This document shows positions 1 through 11,322 of a DNA stretch of 41,586 nt, in pieces. The DNA lies in the NCBI RefSeq assembly GCF_001423965.1, contig NZ_LMPV01000002.1, positions 1 to 41,586 of the forward strand. Direction: 5' to 3'. The stretch comes from Exiguobacterium sp. Leaf196 (GTDB lineage Bacteria; Bacillota; Bacilli; Exiguobacteriales; Exiguobacteriaceae). The notes under the pieces are model-generated. The model did not search any database, was not told the DNA's origin, and worked only from the letters and a program-made list of their open reading frames with translations. Position numbers and translations under genes: made by a program. Positions within the stretch are counted from its first letter, which is position 1. Every line of letters starts with the position of its first letter.

Positions 1-63
1 TAAGCACTTGAACGCCGAAAGTAGTTGGGGGCTTCCCCCTGTGAGGATAGGACGTTGCCAGGC
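1..63 (+). rRNA. rrf: 5S ribosomal RNA, 3' part (truncated by window edge)
   Basis: The first ~63 bases match the 3' half of a Bacillales 5S rRNA. The conserved GTAGTTGGGGG / CCCCCTGTGAG helix is followed by GTAGGACG-like sequence (here ATAGGACGTTGCC) and the closing GCCAGGC that would pair with the missing 5' end. A rho-independent terminator follows within 5 bases, as expected for the end of an rRNA operon. The 5' half lies outside the window and the exact mature 3' end is uncertain by 1-2 bases. Confidence 0.9.
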
Positions 64-67
64 ACTT

Positions 68-99
68 GACCGATCTGCAGATTGCAGGTCGGTCTTTTT
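68..99 (+). terminator. rho-independent terminator of the upstream rRNA operon
   Basis: GACCGATCT (68-76) pairs with AGGTCGGTC (86-94), a 9 bp stem with one G-U pair, followed by TTTTT (95-99). It lies directly behind the 5S rRNA. Confidence 0.85.
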
Positions 100-132
100 G
101 TGTAATTATTTTAAAGGAAAAGGAGCTTTTTC

Positions 133-1547
133 ATGAAACACGAACTTCCTATTGTACATGCACTTCAACGTCACTTAGATCGAACGCCCATCTCATGGCA
201 TGTTCCTGGACATAAGAATGGAACTCTGACACCTCTTCCTGACTTTTTTAAATGGGACGTCACAGAATTACCTGGTCTAGATGATTTTCATCATCCGGAA
301 GAGGCTATTGCAGACGCAATAGCTTTGCTTCAAAAAGTCTACGATGCAAAAGCGAGTCATTTCCTTGTGAATGGTTCGACTGTTGGGAACTGGGCGATGC
401 TTGCAGCTGTAGCAATAAGAGGAGAGCGTGTTTATGTACAGCGTAATTCGCATAAATCGGTATTTAATGCACTCGAATGGTTAGGAATCGAACCGATCTT
501 TCTTGAACCAGATACCCATAAAGAAACGGGAATCAGTGGTCATGTTTCACGTGAAACATTAAAGGAAGCGTTTACGAAATATCCAGGAGGAGTTGGCGTG
601 TTTATCACTTCACCGACATATTACGGAGAAGTGGCTGATATCACGTCACTCGTTCAGCTCACGACGTCGTACGGACTCCCTTTATTAGTGGATGAAGCAC
701 ACGGTGCACACTTCGGTAAAGCATTTGGTGTTCGTTCTGCATTTGAATTAGGAGCAACCGCTGTTGTCCAGTCTGCCCATAAAACGCTTCCTGCACTGAC
801 GATGGGAGCATGGATGCACGAGCGATTTTCGGAAAAGATGAGAAGAAAGTTACAGCGAGCGCTCCAAGCGTTTCAAACCTCAAGTCCTTCGTATTTGTTA
901 CTGGCTTCATTAGACTATGCCCGTTCCTATCGTGAACAATGGACAGTTGAAGGTATGTCAGATATTCAGGTTAGTCACGATGCGTTTATCGAATCACTTC
1001 AACGGTTCGATCATATGACCGTCCTTCGCTTCGATGATTGGTCACGGATGACATTAACGTATGAGGGATATTCAGGAGATGCGTTGTTGCACGCGTTACG
1101 AGCTGTTCAACTCGATGCGGAATTTGCTCTAGGAGATCACGTCGTCTGTATTTTGCCACTTCGTCCGCTAGCAAAGTCTGAGCAGGATGACTGGGTTCAT
1201 CGTGTCGAACGCGCTATTCAAATGATGAAATCAGAAGGAATTCCTTTGAAAAGGTATATCGAGCAACCAATTATGGGTAAAATACAGGTATCTGCTTTAG
1301 CTTGTGCTTATGAACAGTTAGAACAAGCAACAGGTACGTTCCGTCAGCTGGATGAGTGTATCGGTCATGTTTCACTCGAAACCATTATTCCGTACCCGCC
1401 AGGCATTCCGTTGATCGTCAGAGGCGAACGCATTACGGCGGAACAGGTACTACGTTTACGACATTATCAAACCGTAGCCGTTCATTTGCAAGGGGGCGAA
1501 CAATTGCAACAAGGAGCGTTACGCGTCATAGAGGAAGGGTTTGAAAG

Positions 1548-1551
<4 letters not shown>
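133..1551 (+). CDS. yaaO: Orn/Lys/Arg decarboxylase family protein (YaaO-like)
   Basis: A 472-residue PLP-dependent fold-type I decarboxylase of the Orn/Lys/Arg decarboxylase major-domain family. Visible signatures are the N-terminal WHVPGHKNG motif (about residues 22-30), the VNGSTVGNWA substrate-pocket segment, the cofactor Asp in VDEAHGAH, and the Schiff-base lysine in SAHKTLPALT (Lys217). A short C-terminal domain containing YPPGIP follows. The family decarboxylates basic amino acids to polyamine precursors, but the substrate cannot be told from sequence. The start is set by AAGGAG about 10 bases upstream of ATG 133. It overlaps tmk by 4 bases (ATGA), the same neighbour as in B. subtilis, so translational coupling is likely. 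No strong promoter is visible between the 5S terminator and this gene. Confidence 0.9.
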
Positions 1552-2511
<960 letters not shown>

Positions 2512-2512
<1 letters not shown>

Positions 2513-3504
2513 TGCAGACGTTTCATGAACTGGAACAGACACAATCGGTCATTTCGACGATTCTTCAAAATTCGTTACGAAACGATCGAATCAATCACGC
2601 TTATATCTTCACTGGAGACTATGAGCCGCTTCTACTTGAAGCGGCTCACTTGTTCGCGAAAAGCCTTTTTTGTGAGACCCCGGTCGATGTAGAGCCGTGT
2701 GGTGTCTGTCGTAGCTGTCGGCGGATGGAAAGTGGTAACTTGGTCGATTATTATGAAATCGAACCAGATGGCGCGACCATCAAAAAAGAACAGATTCAAC
2801 AATTGATGCATGATCTCTCACTCCGAGGACTTGAAGGCGATCGTCAGATTTATGTCATTACACAGTCCCATAAGATGACTCCCCAAGCAGCGAACAGTTT
2901 GCTGAAGTTCTTTGAGGAACCAGGAGAAGGAAAAGTGGCCTTATTGTTGACGAATCAACCTCAACTCCTTTTACCGACGATTCGATCGCGGGGACAGTTA
3001 TTAAGTTTTCGTCCAGCGGATCGTCAAATGATTGGCGAGGTTTTATCTGAAAAAACGGGACGGGACCACGAGTTGACGCAACTGGCAGCGCGTGTCTATC
3101 CAAAAGTCGAGGATGCAGAAGAAGCATTACTCGAAGACTGGTTTGTAAATGCGCGAGCGTCAGTGTTACAATTGATGGAGGAATTAGCGAATCGTCCGGC
3201 TGATTTACCACTGTTCGTACAAGAGAAATGGATGGGACAATTCAAGAACCGTCAGGATGTCCGAATTGGTCTTGAACTCGTCACTTGTTTCTTCGAGGAT
3301 GTCTTACGCCTGAAACTGAATCCGGCGTGGGAAGGTATGACCTATACGAATAGTAAACCCCAACTTGAACAGATGGGGTCCAAGAGCCAGACGACGATCA
3401 CCCGCTGGTTACAAGCTGTGCTTGCCGCAGTCCGACGGGTCGAAGCGAATGTTAATCCCCAATTAACAGTTGAGCGTCTCATGTTTGACTTACAGAAAGG
3501 GTAG
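2512..3504 (+). CDS. holB: DNA polymerase III subunit delta'
   Basis: A 330-residue clamp-loader delta' subunit, which helps load the beta clamp with DnaX and HolA. Visible features are the NHAYIF start of the AAA+ fold, a zinc-binding cluster CETPVDVEPCGVCRSC (about residues 54-69), the EIEPDG-type segment, and a conserved SLLKFFEEPGEG helix followed by sensor motif IRSRGQ. The P-loop after HAYIFTG is degenerate (no GKT/S), which is compatible with a non-ATPase delta' role. Translation starts one base into the darA stop codon (TAATG), so coupling to darA is very likely; the own ribosome site is weak (GAAGGG about 16 bases upstream). Confidence 0.94.
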
Positions 3505-3510
3505 AGCGAC

Positions 3511-4341
3511 ATGCTAGAAGTAGTAGGCGTTCGCTTTAAAGAAGCGGGCAAAATTTATTATTTTGCACCTGGACAAGAGTCATTATCACGAGGACAAGCA
3601 GTCATCGTTGAGACGGTACGGGGCATTGAATATGGCGAAGTGGTCATCGCCGATAAACAAATGGACGAAGAAGATGTGGTGTTGCCACTGAAATCCATTC
3701 TTCGAATTGCTGACGATAAAGATGCAATGATCGTCCGCGAAAATAAAGTCGCAGCGCTTGATGCGCATGCGGTATGTGTCGAAAAAATCCGTGAACATAA
3801 ACTCGATATGAAATTGGTCGATGTCGAGTACACGTTTGACCGCAATAAGGTCATCTTCTACTTCACGGCAGAAGGACGTGTTGACTTCCGTGAGCTCGTC
3901 AAAGATTTAGCGGCTGTTTTCCGGACACGCATCGAACTCCGTCAAATCGGTGTTCGAGATGAAGCGAAGTTACTTGGAGGCATTGGTCCATGTGGTCGTG
4001 TCTTATGTTGTTCATCTTTCCTTGGTGAGTTCGAACCGGTCTCGATCAAGATGGCAAAAGATCAAAACCTGTCGTTGAATCCGACGAAGATTTCAGGGGT
4101 GTGTGGTCGTTTAATGTGCTGTCTAAAATATGAGAACGATACGTATGAAGAGATGCGCCGTGACTTGCCGGACTATGGAAAACGTTTGACGGTACCTGAA
4201 GGCGAAGGACGCGTCGTTGGCTTGAACATCCTCGATCAAGTCGTTCAAATTGAACTGAAGGATCGTTCCCGCGTCTTGACGTATTCGATGGAAGAACTAT
4301 TATCCGTTGGTGCCGTAAAACCAAAACGACCAAAAGAATAA
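3511..4341 (+). CDS. ricT: RicT (YaaT), PSP1-domain Fe-S protein of the RicAFT/Y-complex
   Basis: A 276-residue PSP1-domain protein. Two near-identical cysteine motifs are visible: CGRVLCC (Cys161, 166, 167) and CGRLMCC (Cys198, 203, 204). The family forms the RicA-RicF-RicT complex, which carries [4Fe-4S] clusters and stimulates RNase Y-dependent processing of polycistronic mRNAs. It was first known in B. subtilis as a stage 0 sporulation and competence factor. Its retention here, where sporulation genes are lost, fits an RNA-processing role. The start is ATG 3511, 6 bases after the holB stop, with AAAGGG inside the end of holB. Partners RicA and RicF are encoded elsewhere. Confidence 0.94.
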   Translation: MLEVVGVRFKEAGKIYYFAPGQESLSRGQAVIVETVRGIEYGEVVIADKQMDEEDVVLPLKSILRIADDKDAMIVRENKVAALDAHAVCVEKIREHKLDMKLVDVEYTFDRNKVIFYFTAEGRVDFRELVKDLAAVFRTRIELRQIGVRDEAKLLGGIGPCGRVLCCSSFLGEFEPVSIKMAKDQNLSLNPTKISGVCGRLMCCLKYENDTYEEMRRDLPDYGKRLTVPEGEGRVVGLNILDQVVQIELKDRSRVLTYSMEELLSVGAVKPKRPKE

Positions 4342-4355
4342 CGGGGTGCATACGC

Positions 4356-4700
4356 GTGGAGAGAGTCGATAAAAAAGAAATCATTACGCGTGTCGATGCG
4401 ATTGAGCAACAGATTCATTTGCTAACTGAGCATCTGAGCGTGTTAAAGGATCAGCTGGCTTACATGATGGAAGAGAACCAACATCTGTATCTGGAGAATC
4501 ATCATCTTCGGGAAAAAGTCGAACGCGATGAACAACAGCCGGTCACGGAAGCGGAAGAAGCGGAAGCAGGCGTTGGTGCGGGCTATGACAATCTCGGACG
4601 ATTGTACCAGGAAGGGTTCCACATCTGTAACTTGCATTATGGACAAGTGCGAAAAGACGGCGATTGTCTCTTCTGCTTATCCATGTTAACGAAACATTGA
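4356..4700 (+). CDS. yabA: replication initiation control protein YabA
   Basis: A 114-residue protein with the YabA layout: an N-terminal leucine-rich coiled coil for tetramerisation (about residues 5-60) and a C-terminal zinc module HICNLHYG...CLFC (about residues 91-111). YabA binds DnaA and the DnaN clamp and restrains re-initiation at oriC. The start codon is GTG 4356 with GGGGTG upstream; the MERVDKKE N-terminus resembles the B. subtilis start MDKKE. It is the last gene before an intra-operon hairpin terminator that begins 2 bases after its stop codon. Confidence 0.93.
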   Translation: MERVDKKEIITRVDAIEQQIHLLTEHLSVLKDQLAYMMEENQHLYLENHHLREKVERDEQQPVTEAEEAEAGVGAGYDNLGRLYQEGFHICNLHYGQVRKDGDCLFCLSMLTKH

Positions 4701-4701
4701 G

Positions 4702-4733
4702 AGGCTGACTTCTACATGAGTCAGTCTTTTTTT
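4702..4733 (+). terminator. intra-operon hairpin terminator between yabA and trmN6
   Basis: AGGCTGACT (4702-4710) pairs with AGTCAGTCT (4719-4727), 9 bp with one G-U pair and an 8-base loop, followed by a T-run (4727-4733). It begins 2 bases past the yabA stop. No promoter fits in the 18 bases between it and the trmN6 start, so it is probably a partial terminator that lowers expression of the downstream genes. Confidence 0.8.
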
Positions 4734-4751
4734 CGGAAAGGAAGGCACGAC

Positions 4752-5489
4752 ATGTTTGAACTATTACCAGACGAACGACTTGATTATCTCTTAGGACAAG
4801 AAGGGAAAATCATTCAAAGTCCATCCGTCTTCTCCTATTCACTCGATGCGGCATTGCTCGCACGATTTGCATGGGTTCCAATTCAACAGGGGCGGATTGC
4901 CGATCTTTGCTCTGGGAACGGTGCGATCCCACTCTTTTTATCCTACCGGACGAAAGGGCAGATCACGGGTCTTGAAATTCAGCCGCGACTAGCGGAGATG
5001 GCGCGACGTAGCATTAACTTGAATGAACTGAACGACCAGATTGAGATGATTGATGGTGACGTCAAAGAGGCGGGGGCACGTCTTGGATACGGCATCTATG
5101 ATGCTGTCACCTGTAATCCGCCTTATTTTTTAGCCAACGAGACATCAAACCAAAACCAAAGTGAACATTATACGATCGCAAGGCATGAAGTCCTCTGTAC
5201 ACTTGAAGACTGTATTCGTGGTGCATCTGATTTGTTAAAACAAGGCGGAAAGGCAGCGTTCGTCCATCGACCGGAACGACTGCTCGATATCGTCACTTTG
5301 ATGCGAACATACCGCTTGGAACCGAAACGGATGCAGTTGATTTATCCGAAGGCAGGGAAGGAAGCGAACATGCTTTTGATCGAGGGGATCAAGGATGCAA
5401 AACCTGGACTGAAGGTTCTTTCCCCGTTCATCGTCTATGAAGCGGACAACTCGTATGCGGCTCAGATGAAGGAACTGTTCGATGTCTGA
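4752..5489 (+). CDS. trmN6: tRNA1(Val) adenine(37)-N6-methyltransferase family (YabB/TrmN6)
   Basis: A SAM-dependent methyltransferase of 245 residues. The SAM-binding DLCSGNGAIPLFL lies near residues 57-69, an acidic strand-2 end (TGLEIQ) follows, and the N6-adenine catalytic motif is NPPYF. The family methylates A37 of tRNA-Val in E. coli; substrate identity in Bacillales is inferred. The start is ATG 4752, preceded by AAAGGAAGG. A longer in-frame reading to ATG 4716 would add 12 residues, but that ATG lies in the loop of the terminator hairpin and the resulting N-terminus does not match the family. It overlaps yazA by 8 bases. Confidence 0.9.
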   Translation: MFELLPDERLDYLLGQEGKIIQSPSVFSYSLDAALLARFAWVPIQQGRIADLCSGNGAIPLFLSYRTKGQITGLEIQPRLAEMARRSINLNELNDQIEMIDGDVKEAGARLGYGIYDAVTCNPPYFLANETSNQNQSEHYTIARHEVLCTLEDCIRGASDLLKQGGKAAFVHRPERLLDIVTLMRTYRLEPKRMQLIYPKAGKEANMLLIEGIKDAKPGLKVLSPFIVYEADNSYAAQMKELFDV

Positions 5490-5736
5490 GCATGCAGTCT
5501 ATATCGTTCGTTGCCAAGATGATACGTATTATACGGGTTACGCAGTAGACGTCACGCAACGCATCGCAACACATAATGCAGGCAAGGGGGCGAAGTATAC
5601 ACGTGCCCGTCTGCCGGTCGTCCTCGTTCATGAGGAAATTTTCGCGACAAAATCAGAAGCGATGAAGCGGGAATACGCGATTAAACAATTGACACGTTCA
5701 CAGAAAGAGCGTTTGATTCAAGGAGGAACCTCATGA
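5482..5736 (+). CDS. yazA: GIY-YIG nuclease superfamily protein YazA
   Basis: A small single-domain GIY-YIG protein of 84 residues. The two signature strands appear as VYIVRC and YYTGYA (residues 6-20). The Arg of VTQRIATHNAGKGAKYT and a conserved Glu in REYAIKQLTRSQK complete the domain. No partner domain is attached, as in the UPF0213/YazA family, whose cellular function is not established. It overlaps trmN6 by 8 bases and rsmI by 4, the same trio order as in B. subtilis. Confidence 0.88.
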   Translation: MSEHAVYIVRCQDDTYYTGYAVDVTQRIATHNAGKGAKYTRARLPVVLVHEEIFATKSEAMKREYAIKQLTRSQKERLIQGGTS

Positions 5737-6590
5737 AAGCGACAAGTAGCTATCAACAGCAAGGAGTCGGTCTCTATATTGTCCCGACACCAATCGGCAA
5801 TTTAGAAGACATGACGTATCGAGCTGTCCGGATCTTACAGGAATCTGATATCGTCGCAGCAGAAGATACCCGGCAGACGATGAAACTGTTTCGGCATTTT
5901 TCGATTGAGACGAAGCTGGTCAGTTACCACGAACACAATAAACAAACAAGTGGCGAACGACTACTCGCTGATTTAGAGGCGGGAAAGCAAATTGCCCTCG
6001 TCTCCGACGCCGGGATGCCCGGTATTTCGGACCCGGGAAGCGATTTGATCCGCCAAGCGATCGCAGCAGATATTCCTGTCATCGTTCTTCCGGGTGCGAA
6101 CGCTGCATTGACAGCCCTTGTCGCGTCCGGTCTGTCGACAGAACGCTTTTTGTATTATGGTTTTTTGCCACGAAAGAAAAAAGAACGCCGCGAAGCGTTA
6201 GAGCAATTGAAATACGAATCAGGAACACTCATCTTTTATGAAGCACCGCATCGATTGAAAGAGATGTTGCAAGGGATCGAAGAAGTACTTGGTGATCGCC
6301 AGGTGACGTTAGCCCGAGAACTAACGAAACGGTATGAAGAGTATATTCGTGGAAGTGTGAGTGAATTACGCGCTTGGGCAGCAGAAGACGTTCGAGGTGA
6401 GTTCGTCGTCCTTGTCGAAGGATCAAACGAAGAACGACCGGATACCGTCATTCAAGACAGTGATCCGCTCGAGCAAATCCGTCGGTATATCGAAGAGGGC
6501 GAAAAGCCGAATGCAGCGTTGAAGCGTGTCGCAAAAGAACGAGGACTGGATCGTCAGGAACTGTACCTCGCGTTTCACGAAGCAGATTAA
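5733..6590 (+). CDS. rsmI: 16S rRNA (cytidine(1402)-2'-O)-methyltransferase
   Basis: A 285-residue tetrapyrrole-methylase-fold protein that 2'-O-methylates C1402 of 16S rRNA in the ribosomal P site. Motifs in order are YIVPTPIGNLEDMTYRA (about residues 15-31), AEDTRQTMKLF, SYHEHN, VSDAGMPGISDPG and VLPGANAALTALVASG, followed by a C-terminal RsmI HTH-like segment. The ATG overlaps the yazA stop; AAGGAGG lies 6 bases upstream. Transcription ends at a bidirectional terminator shared with the convergent abrB gene. Confidence 0.95.
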   Translation: MKATSSYQQQGVGLYIVPTPIGNLEDMTYRAVRILQESDIVAAEDTRQTMKLFRHFSIETKLVSYHEHNKQTSGERLLADLEAGKQIALVSDAGMPGISDPGSDLIRQAIAADIPVIVLPGANAALTALVASGLSTERFLYYGFLPRKKKERREALEQLKYESGTLIFYEAPHRLKEMLQGIEEVLGDRQVTLARELTKRYEEYIRGSVSELRAWAAEDVRGEFVVLVEGSNEERPDTVIQDSDPLEQIRRYIEEGEKPNAALKRVAKERGLDRQELYLAFHEAD

Positions 6591-6623
6591 AAAAAGAAGC
6601 CCCGTTAAGGAGCTTCCTTTTTT
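6589..6623. terminator. bidirectional terminator between rsmI and abrB
   Basis: An A-run (6589-6595) and GAAGC (6596-6600) pair with GCTTC (6612-6616) and the following T-run (6618-6623). The inner stem is completed by CC/GG. The A-run/T-run symmetry lets it serve rsmI (+) and abrB (-), whose stop codons flank it. Confidence 0.75.
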
Positions 6624-6625
6624 GT

Positions 6626-6922
6626 TTATTCGTTGCTTGCGTAATGACGATCGAGGAAATCTTTTAATTCAACGAGAACGCGTTGTGCGCCATCTGGTGA
6701 AAGAATCAATTTACCATCAGCCAATTTGAAGTTATCTTCTGATACTTCACCTGTCACTTGGCAAGTCATGTTTGGTTTATATTTTTTAAGGATGATCTGT
6801 TCGTTGTCGACATAGATCTCGAGGGCATCCTTTTCTGCGATTTGAAGTGTACGGCGTAATTCGATTGGAATTACGACACGACCGAGCTCGTCTACTTTAC
6901 GTACAATACCTGTTGATTTCAT
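6626..6922 (-). CDS. abrB: transition-state regulator AbrB
   Basis: A 98-residue AbrB homologue. The N-terminal swapped-hairpin DNA-binding domain is nearly the same as in B. subtilis: STGIVRKVDELGRVVIPIEL, then RRTLQIAEKDALEIYVD and IILKKYKP. A shorter, more variable C-terminal multimerisation domain ends in RHYASNE. AbrB represses many post-exponential genes in Bacillus, so this is expected to be a global growth-phase repressor. A strong ribosome site (AAAGGAGG, 6931-6939 complement) precedes the ATG. It is the only confident protein gene on the minus strand here and has its own promoter with tandem Spo0A-box-like sites. Its paralogue Abh is an alternative identity, but the promoter layout favours abrB. 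Confidence 0.93.
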   Translation of the reverse strand: MKSTGIVRKVDELGRVVIPIELRRTLQIAEKDALEIYVDNEQIILKKYKPNMTCQVTGEVSEDNFKLADGKLILSPDGAQRVLVELKDFLDRHYASNE

Positions 6923-6969
6923 TTTGTTGTTCCTCCTTTGATGTCATGGATCTCTTTTTCTTTTGAAAA

Positions 6970-6986
6970 ATCGTCAAAATTCGACA
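6970..6986 (-). promoter_or_regulatory. tandem Spo0A-box-like operator of abrB
   Basis: On the minus strand the sequence reads TGTCGAA, 3 bases, TGACGAT. The first half is an exact consensus 0A box (TGTCGAA); the second matches TGACGAA in 6 of 7 positions. The B. subtilis abrB operator, as remembered, has TGTCGAA and TGACGAA with the same 3-base gap. The pair covers about +11 to +27 relative to the predicted start site, a position suited to repression. That Spo0A binds it is an inference. Confidence 0.7.
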
Positions 6987-7003
6987 TCGTTTCTATAGAA
7001 TGT

Positions 7004-7032
7004 AGAATACTAGACTTTCCAAAAGTAGTCAA
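7004..7032 (-). promoter_or_regulatory. sigma-A promoter of abrB
   Basis: On the minus strand, -35 TTGACT (7032-7027) and -10 TATTCT (7009-7004) are separated by exactly 17 bases. The predicted start near 6997 gives a leader of about 75 bases. Confidence 0.75.
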
Positions 7033-7203
7033 CCAATCTGAATAGCTTGAAATCAAAATGTCATTTATTTCTCAAAAAACCCATATTTGAAACGATTTAT
7101 TAATATATTTTCCCTTTTTAAAGGAAATGAAACTATAGAGTGTGTTTTTTTGTAATTTGATGTCTGATGTCAAAAAATGTTTCGATTCGACAAAAAGTGA
7201 ATT

Positions 7204-7232
7204 TCGACATCAGTCCCGTAACAGCGTATAAT
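7204..7232 (+). promoter_or_regulatory. sigma-A promoter of metG
   Basis: -35 TCGACA (7204-7209), a 17-base spacer and a perfect -10 TATAAT (7227-7232). A second TATAAT follows at 7237-7242. The -35 overlaps an exact TTCGACA box (7203-7209). Confidence 0.75.
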
Positions 7233-7234
7233 AG

Positions 7235-9226
<1,992 letters not shown>

Positions 9227-9231
9227 AACCG

Positions 9232-9266
9232 ATGCCTGTGGACTTCATGTCACAGGCATTTTTTTA
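9232..9266 (+). terminator. terminator of metG
   Basis: ATGCCTGTG (9232-9240) is exactly complementary to CACAGGCAT (9251-9259), followed by a run of T to 9266. Confidence 0.9.
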
Positions 9267-9286
9267 AAGAAGGAGTCGAATAAGAT

Positions 9287-10054
9287 ATGTTAATCGATAC
9301 ACACACTCACTTGAATGCAGACCAATTCGCGGAAGACGTTCATGAAACGATCGAGCGGGCACGTGCAAACGGCGTTTCACCGATGATCGTCGTCGGATTT
9401 GATCATAAGACAATCGACCGCGCGATGGAACTCGTCGAAGCGTACGATGATCTTTATGCGGTCATCGGATGGCATCCCGTCGACTCGATTGATTTTGATG
9501 AGGAAGCCTATCAAAAGGTCGAACGATTGATGGATCATGAAAAAGTCGTTGCGCTTGGAGAAATCGGACTCGACTACCACTGGGATACGTCACCGAAAGA
9601 CGTCCAACAGGAAGCTTTCCGCAAACAGATCCGTCTCGCGAAGCAGAAGAAAAAACCGATCGTCATCCATAACCGGGAAGCGACAGAAGATACGTTACGA
9701 ATCCTCGAAGAAGAGGATGCAAAAGAAGTCGGTGGTATTTTGCATAGCTACAGTATGAGTGCTGAATTGTTACCGCGTTGCCTAGCGATGAACTTCTATA
9801 TTTCACTTGGTGGACCTGTTACGTTCAAAAACGCGAAAATGCCAAAACGTGTTGCACAGGAAGTACCGCTCGATCGTTTACTCGTTGAGACGGACTGTCC
9901 GTATCTGACACCAACACCACACCGCGGTAAACGCAACGAGCCGGCTTACGTTCGGTTCGTCGCTGAAGAAATTGCGCAGCTCCGTGGCATGATGTATGCC
10001 GATGTGGAAGCAGCAACGACGGAAAATGCAAAACGGGTCTTCCGTTTGCCATGA
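9287..10054 (+). CDS. tatD: TatD family metal-dependent deoxyribonuclease (YabD)
   Basis: A 255-residue TIM-barrel hydrolase. The metal ligands are visible: DTHTHLN at residues 3-9, the Glu in ALGEIGLDYHWD, His in IVIHNREATEDTL, GGILHSYSM, and Asp in LVETDCPYLTP. TatD proteins are Mg-dependent 3'-5' DNA/RNA exonucleases linked to DNA repair; the substrate here is inferred. AAGGAG lies 9 bases before ATG 9287. The last codons overlap the next gene by 4 bases. The position between metG and yabE/rnmV matches B. subtilis yabD. Confidence 0.94.
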   Translation: MLIDTHTHLNADQFAEDVHETIERARANGVSPMIVVGFDHKTIDRAMELVEAYDDLYAVIGWHPVDSIDFDEEAYQKVERLMDHEKVVALGEIGLDYHWDTSPKDVQQEAFRKQIRLAKQKKKPIVIHNREATEDTLRILEEEDAKEVGGILHSYSMSAELLPRCLAMNFYISLGGPVTFKNAKMPKRVAQEVPLDRLLVETDCPYLTPTPHRGKRNEPAYVRFVAEEIAQLRGMMYADVEAATTENAKRVFRLP

Positions 10055-11322
10055 TGCGTTCGTTGACGTTCATTACAATCGGATGCAGCCTGCTACTTGC
10101 GGCTGCACTCGTCTATGGGATGATGGATCATCCACGAACCGTGACAGTTTTGATTGATGGACAAGAGCAGCAGGTGAAGACAACGGCTGATTCTGTTTAT
10201 GGCGTTCTCAAAGAAGCCGGCATTACGACGCGTGACAATGATGTGATTGAACCGGCTCTTAGTGCCGACCTGCCGAAAAAACGATTAATCGTCATTCAGC
10301 GGGCAAAAGAAATCACATTGATCATGGGCTACGGTGAGTCCCGTCGCGTCCGGACGCAGGCGCGTCAAGTAAAGGATCTACTTGCAGAGCGCGGTATCAA
10401 GAAAGCCGACACGGATGATATCTATCCGTCTTCTGACGCTGTATTGACGAGTGGTATGACGGTGCGGTACCGCGAAGCTTTTCCCGTTGATCTCGTCGTC
10501 GGGGGAAAAGCCCGACAACTCTACACGTATGAAACGACGGTCCGCGAATTGTTAGAACGGGAAGGAATCCGTCTTCAAAAGGAAGATCGGGTCGCTCCAA
10601 ATCCCGATACCCGCGTGACGGAAGGGACGTTGATTACGGTCAACACGACACGTCGTGCGATGTTGACACAGGATCAACTCGTTCCGTTTGAGATCGAAGA
10701 AGTCGAGGATCCGACCTTACCGGAAGGCGAGCAACTGGTGACGACATCAGGTCGTCCGGGTGTCCGAACGAAAAAGTATCAATTGACGTTAGCTGACGGT
10801 CTTAGTAAAGAGAAAAAACTGATTGATGACCAAGTGACACGGACGCCGATCAAACAAGTCGTCAAAGTCGGGACAAAACCGATTGAGACACCAATCGAAG
10901 CGCCCGTCTTCAACGAAAAACAAGCGACCAATCCGCTAACTGAAACACCGAAAGCCGATGCGGATCTTGATTTTGAGAGTGCGAAGAGCTTGATGGTCGA
11001 AGCGACAGCGTATACGAACGACCCAGCTTCGAACGGCAGTCGTTTGTACAATGGTCGTGCCTTGACAGCGACCGGGTATGACGTGACCGATACGATCACC
11101 TATCAAGGTTTGCCGATCATCGCGGTTGATCCGAAGGTCATTCCGCTTGGCACGAAGGTCTACGTCGAAGGGGTTGGTCTTGCGATCGCTCTCGATACAG
11201 GTGGTGCCATTAAAGGCAATAAGATTGATATTTTAGTCGATGGTGAACAAAAAGCAAAGACGTTCGGTCGAAAACAACTGCAAGTCTGGGTCATTCCTAG
11301 TGCAACGGAAGCGGACACGTGA
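10051..11322 (+). CDS. yabE: YabE-like cell-wall protein: 3x DUF348, G5 and 3D domains
   Basis: A secreted or membrane-anchored protein of 423 residues related to resuscitation-promoting-factor/stationary-phase survival proteins. An N-terminal hydrophobic signal/anchor (residues ~5-24) is followed by three DUF348 repeats starting near VTVLIDG, ITLIMGY and VDLVVGG, each with an LxExGI-type element. A G5 domain follows (about 200-275) with a VPFEIEEVED start. The C-terminal 3D domain (about 325-420) carries the AIALDTGGAIKGNKIDI core with the catalytic Asp residues. 3D domains resemble lytic transglycosylases of the MltA fold, so peptidoglycan remodelling is likely. ATG 10051 overlaps the tatD stop; a second ATG at 10054 is equally plausible. 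The stop codon lies in the loop of the terminator. Confidence 0.9.
   Translation: MMRSLTFITIGCSLLLAAALVYGMMDHPRTVTVLIDGQEQQVKTTADSVYGVLKEAGITTRDNDVIEPALSADLPKKRLIVIQRAKEITLIMGYGESRRVRTQARQVKDLLAERGIKKADTDDIYPSSDAVLTSGMTVRYREAFPVDLVVGGKARQLYTYETTVRELLEREGIRLQKEDRVAPNPDTRVTEGTLITVNTTRRAMLTQDQLVPFEIEEVEDPTLPEGEQLVTTSGRPGVRTKKYQLTLADGLSKEKKLIDDQVTRTPIKQVVKVGTKPIETPIEAPVFNEKQATNPLTETPKADADLDFESAKSLMVEATAYTNDPASNGSRLYNGRALTATGYDVTDTITYQGLPIIAVDPKVIPLGTKVYVEGVGLAIALDTGGAIKGNKIDILVDGEQKAKTFGRKQLQVWVIPSATEADT

Noticed and set aside
2590-2700. HolB suspected damaged because its P-loop is degenerate
   Set aside because: Delta' subunits are often non-ATPase; all other motifs and the length are normal, with no frameshift.
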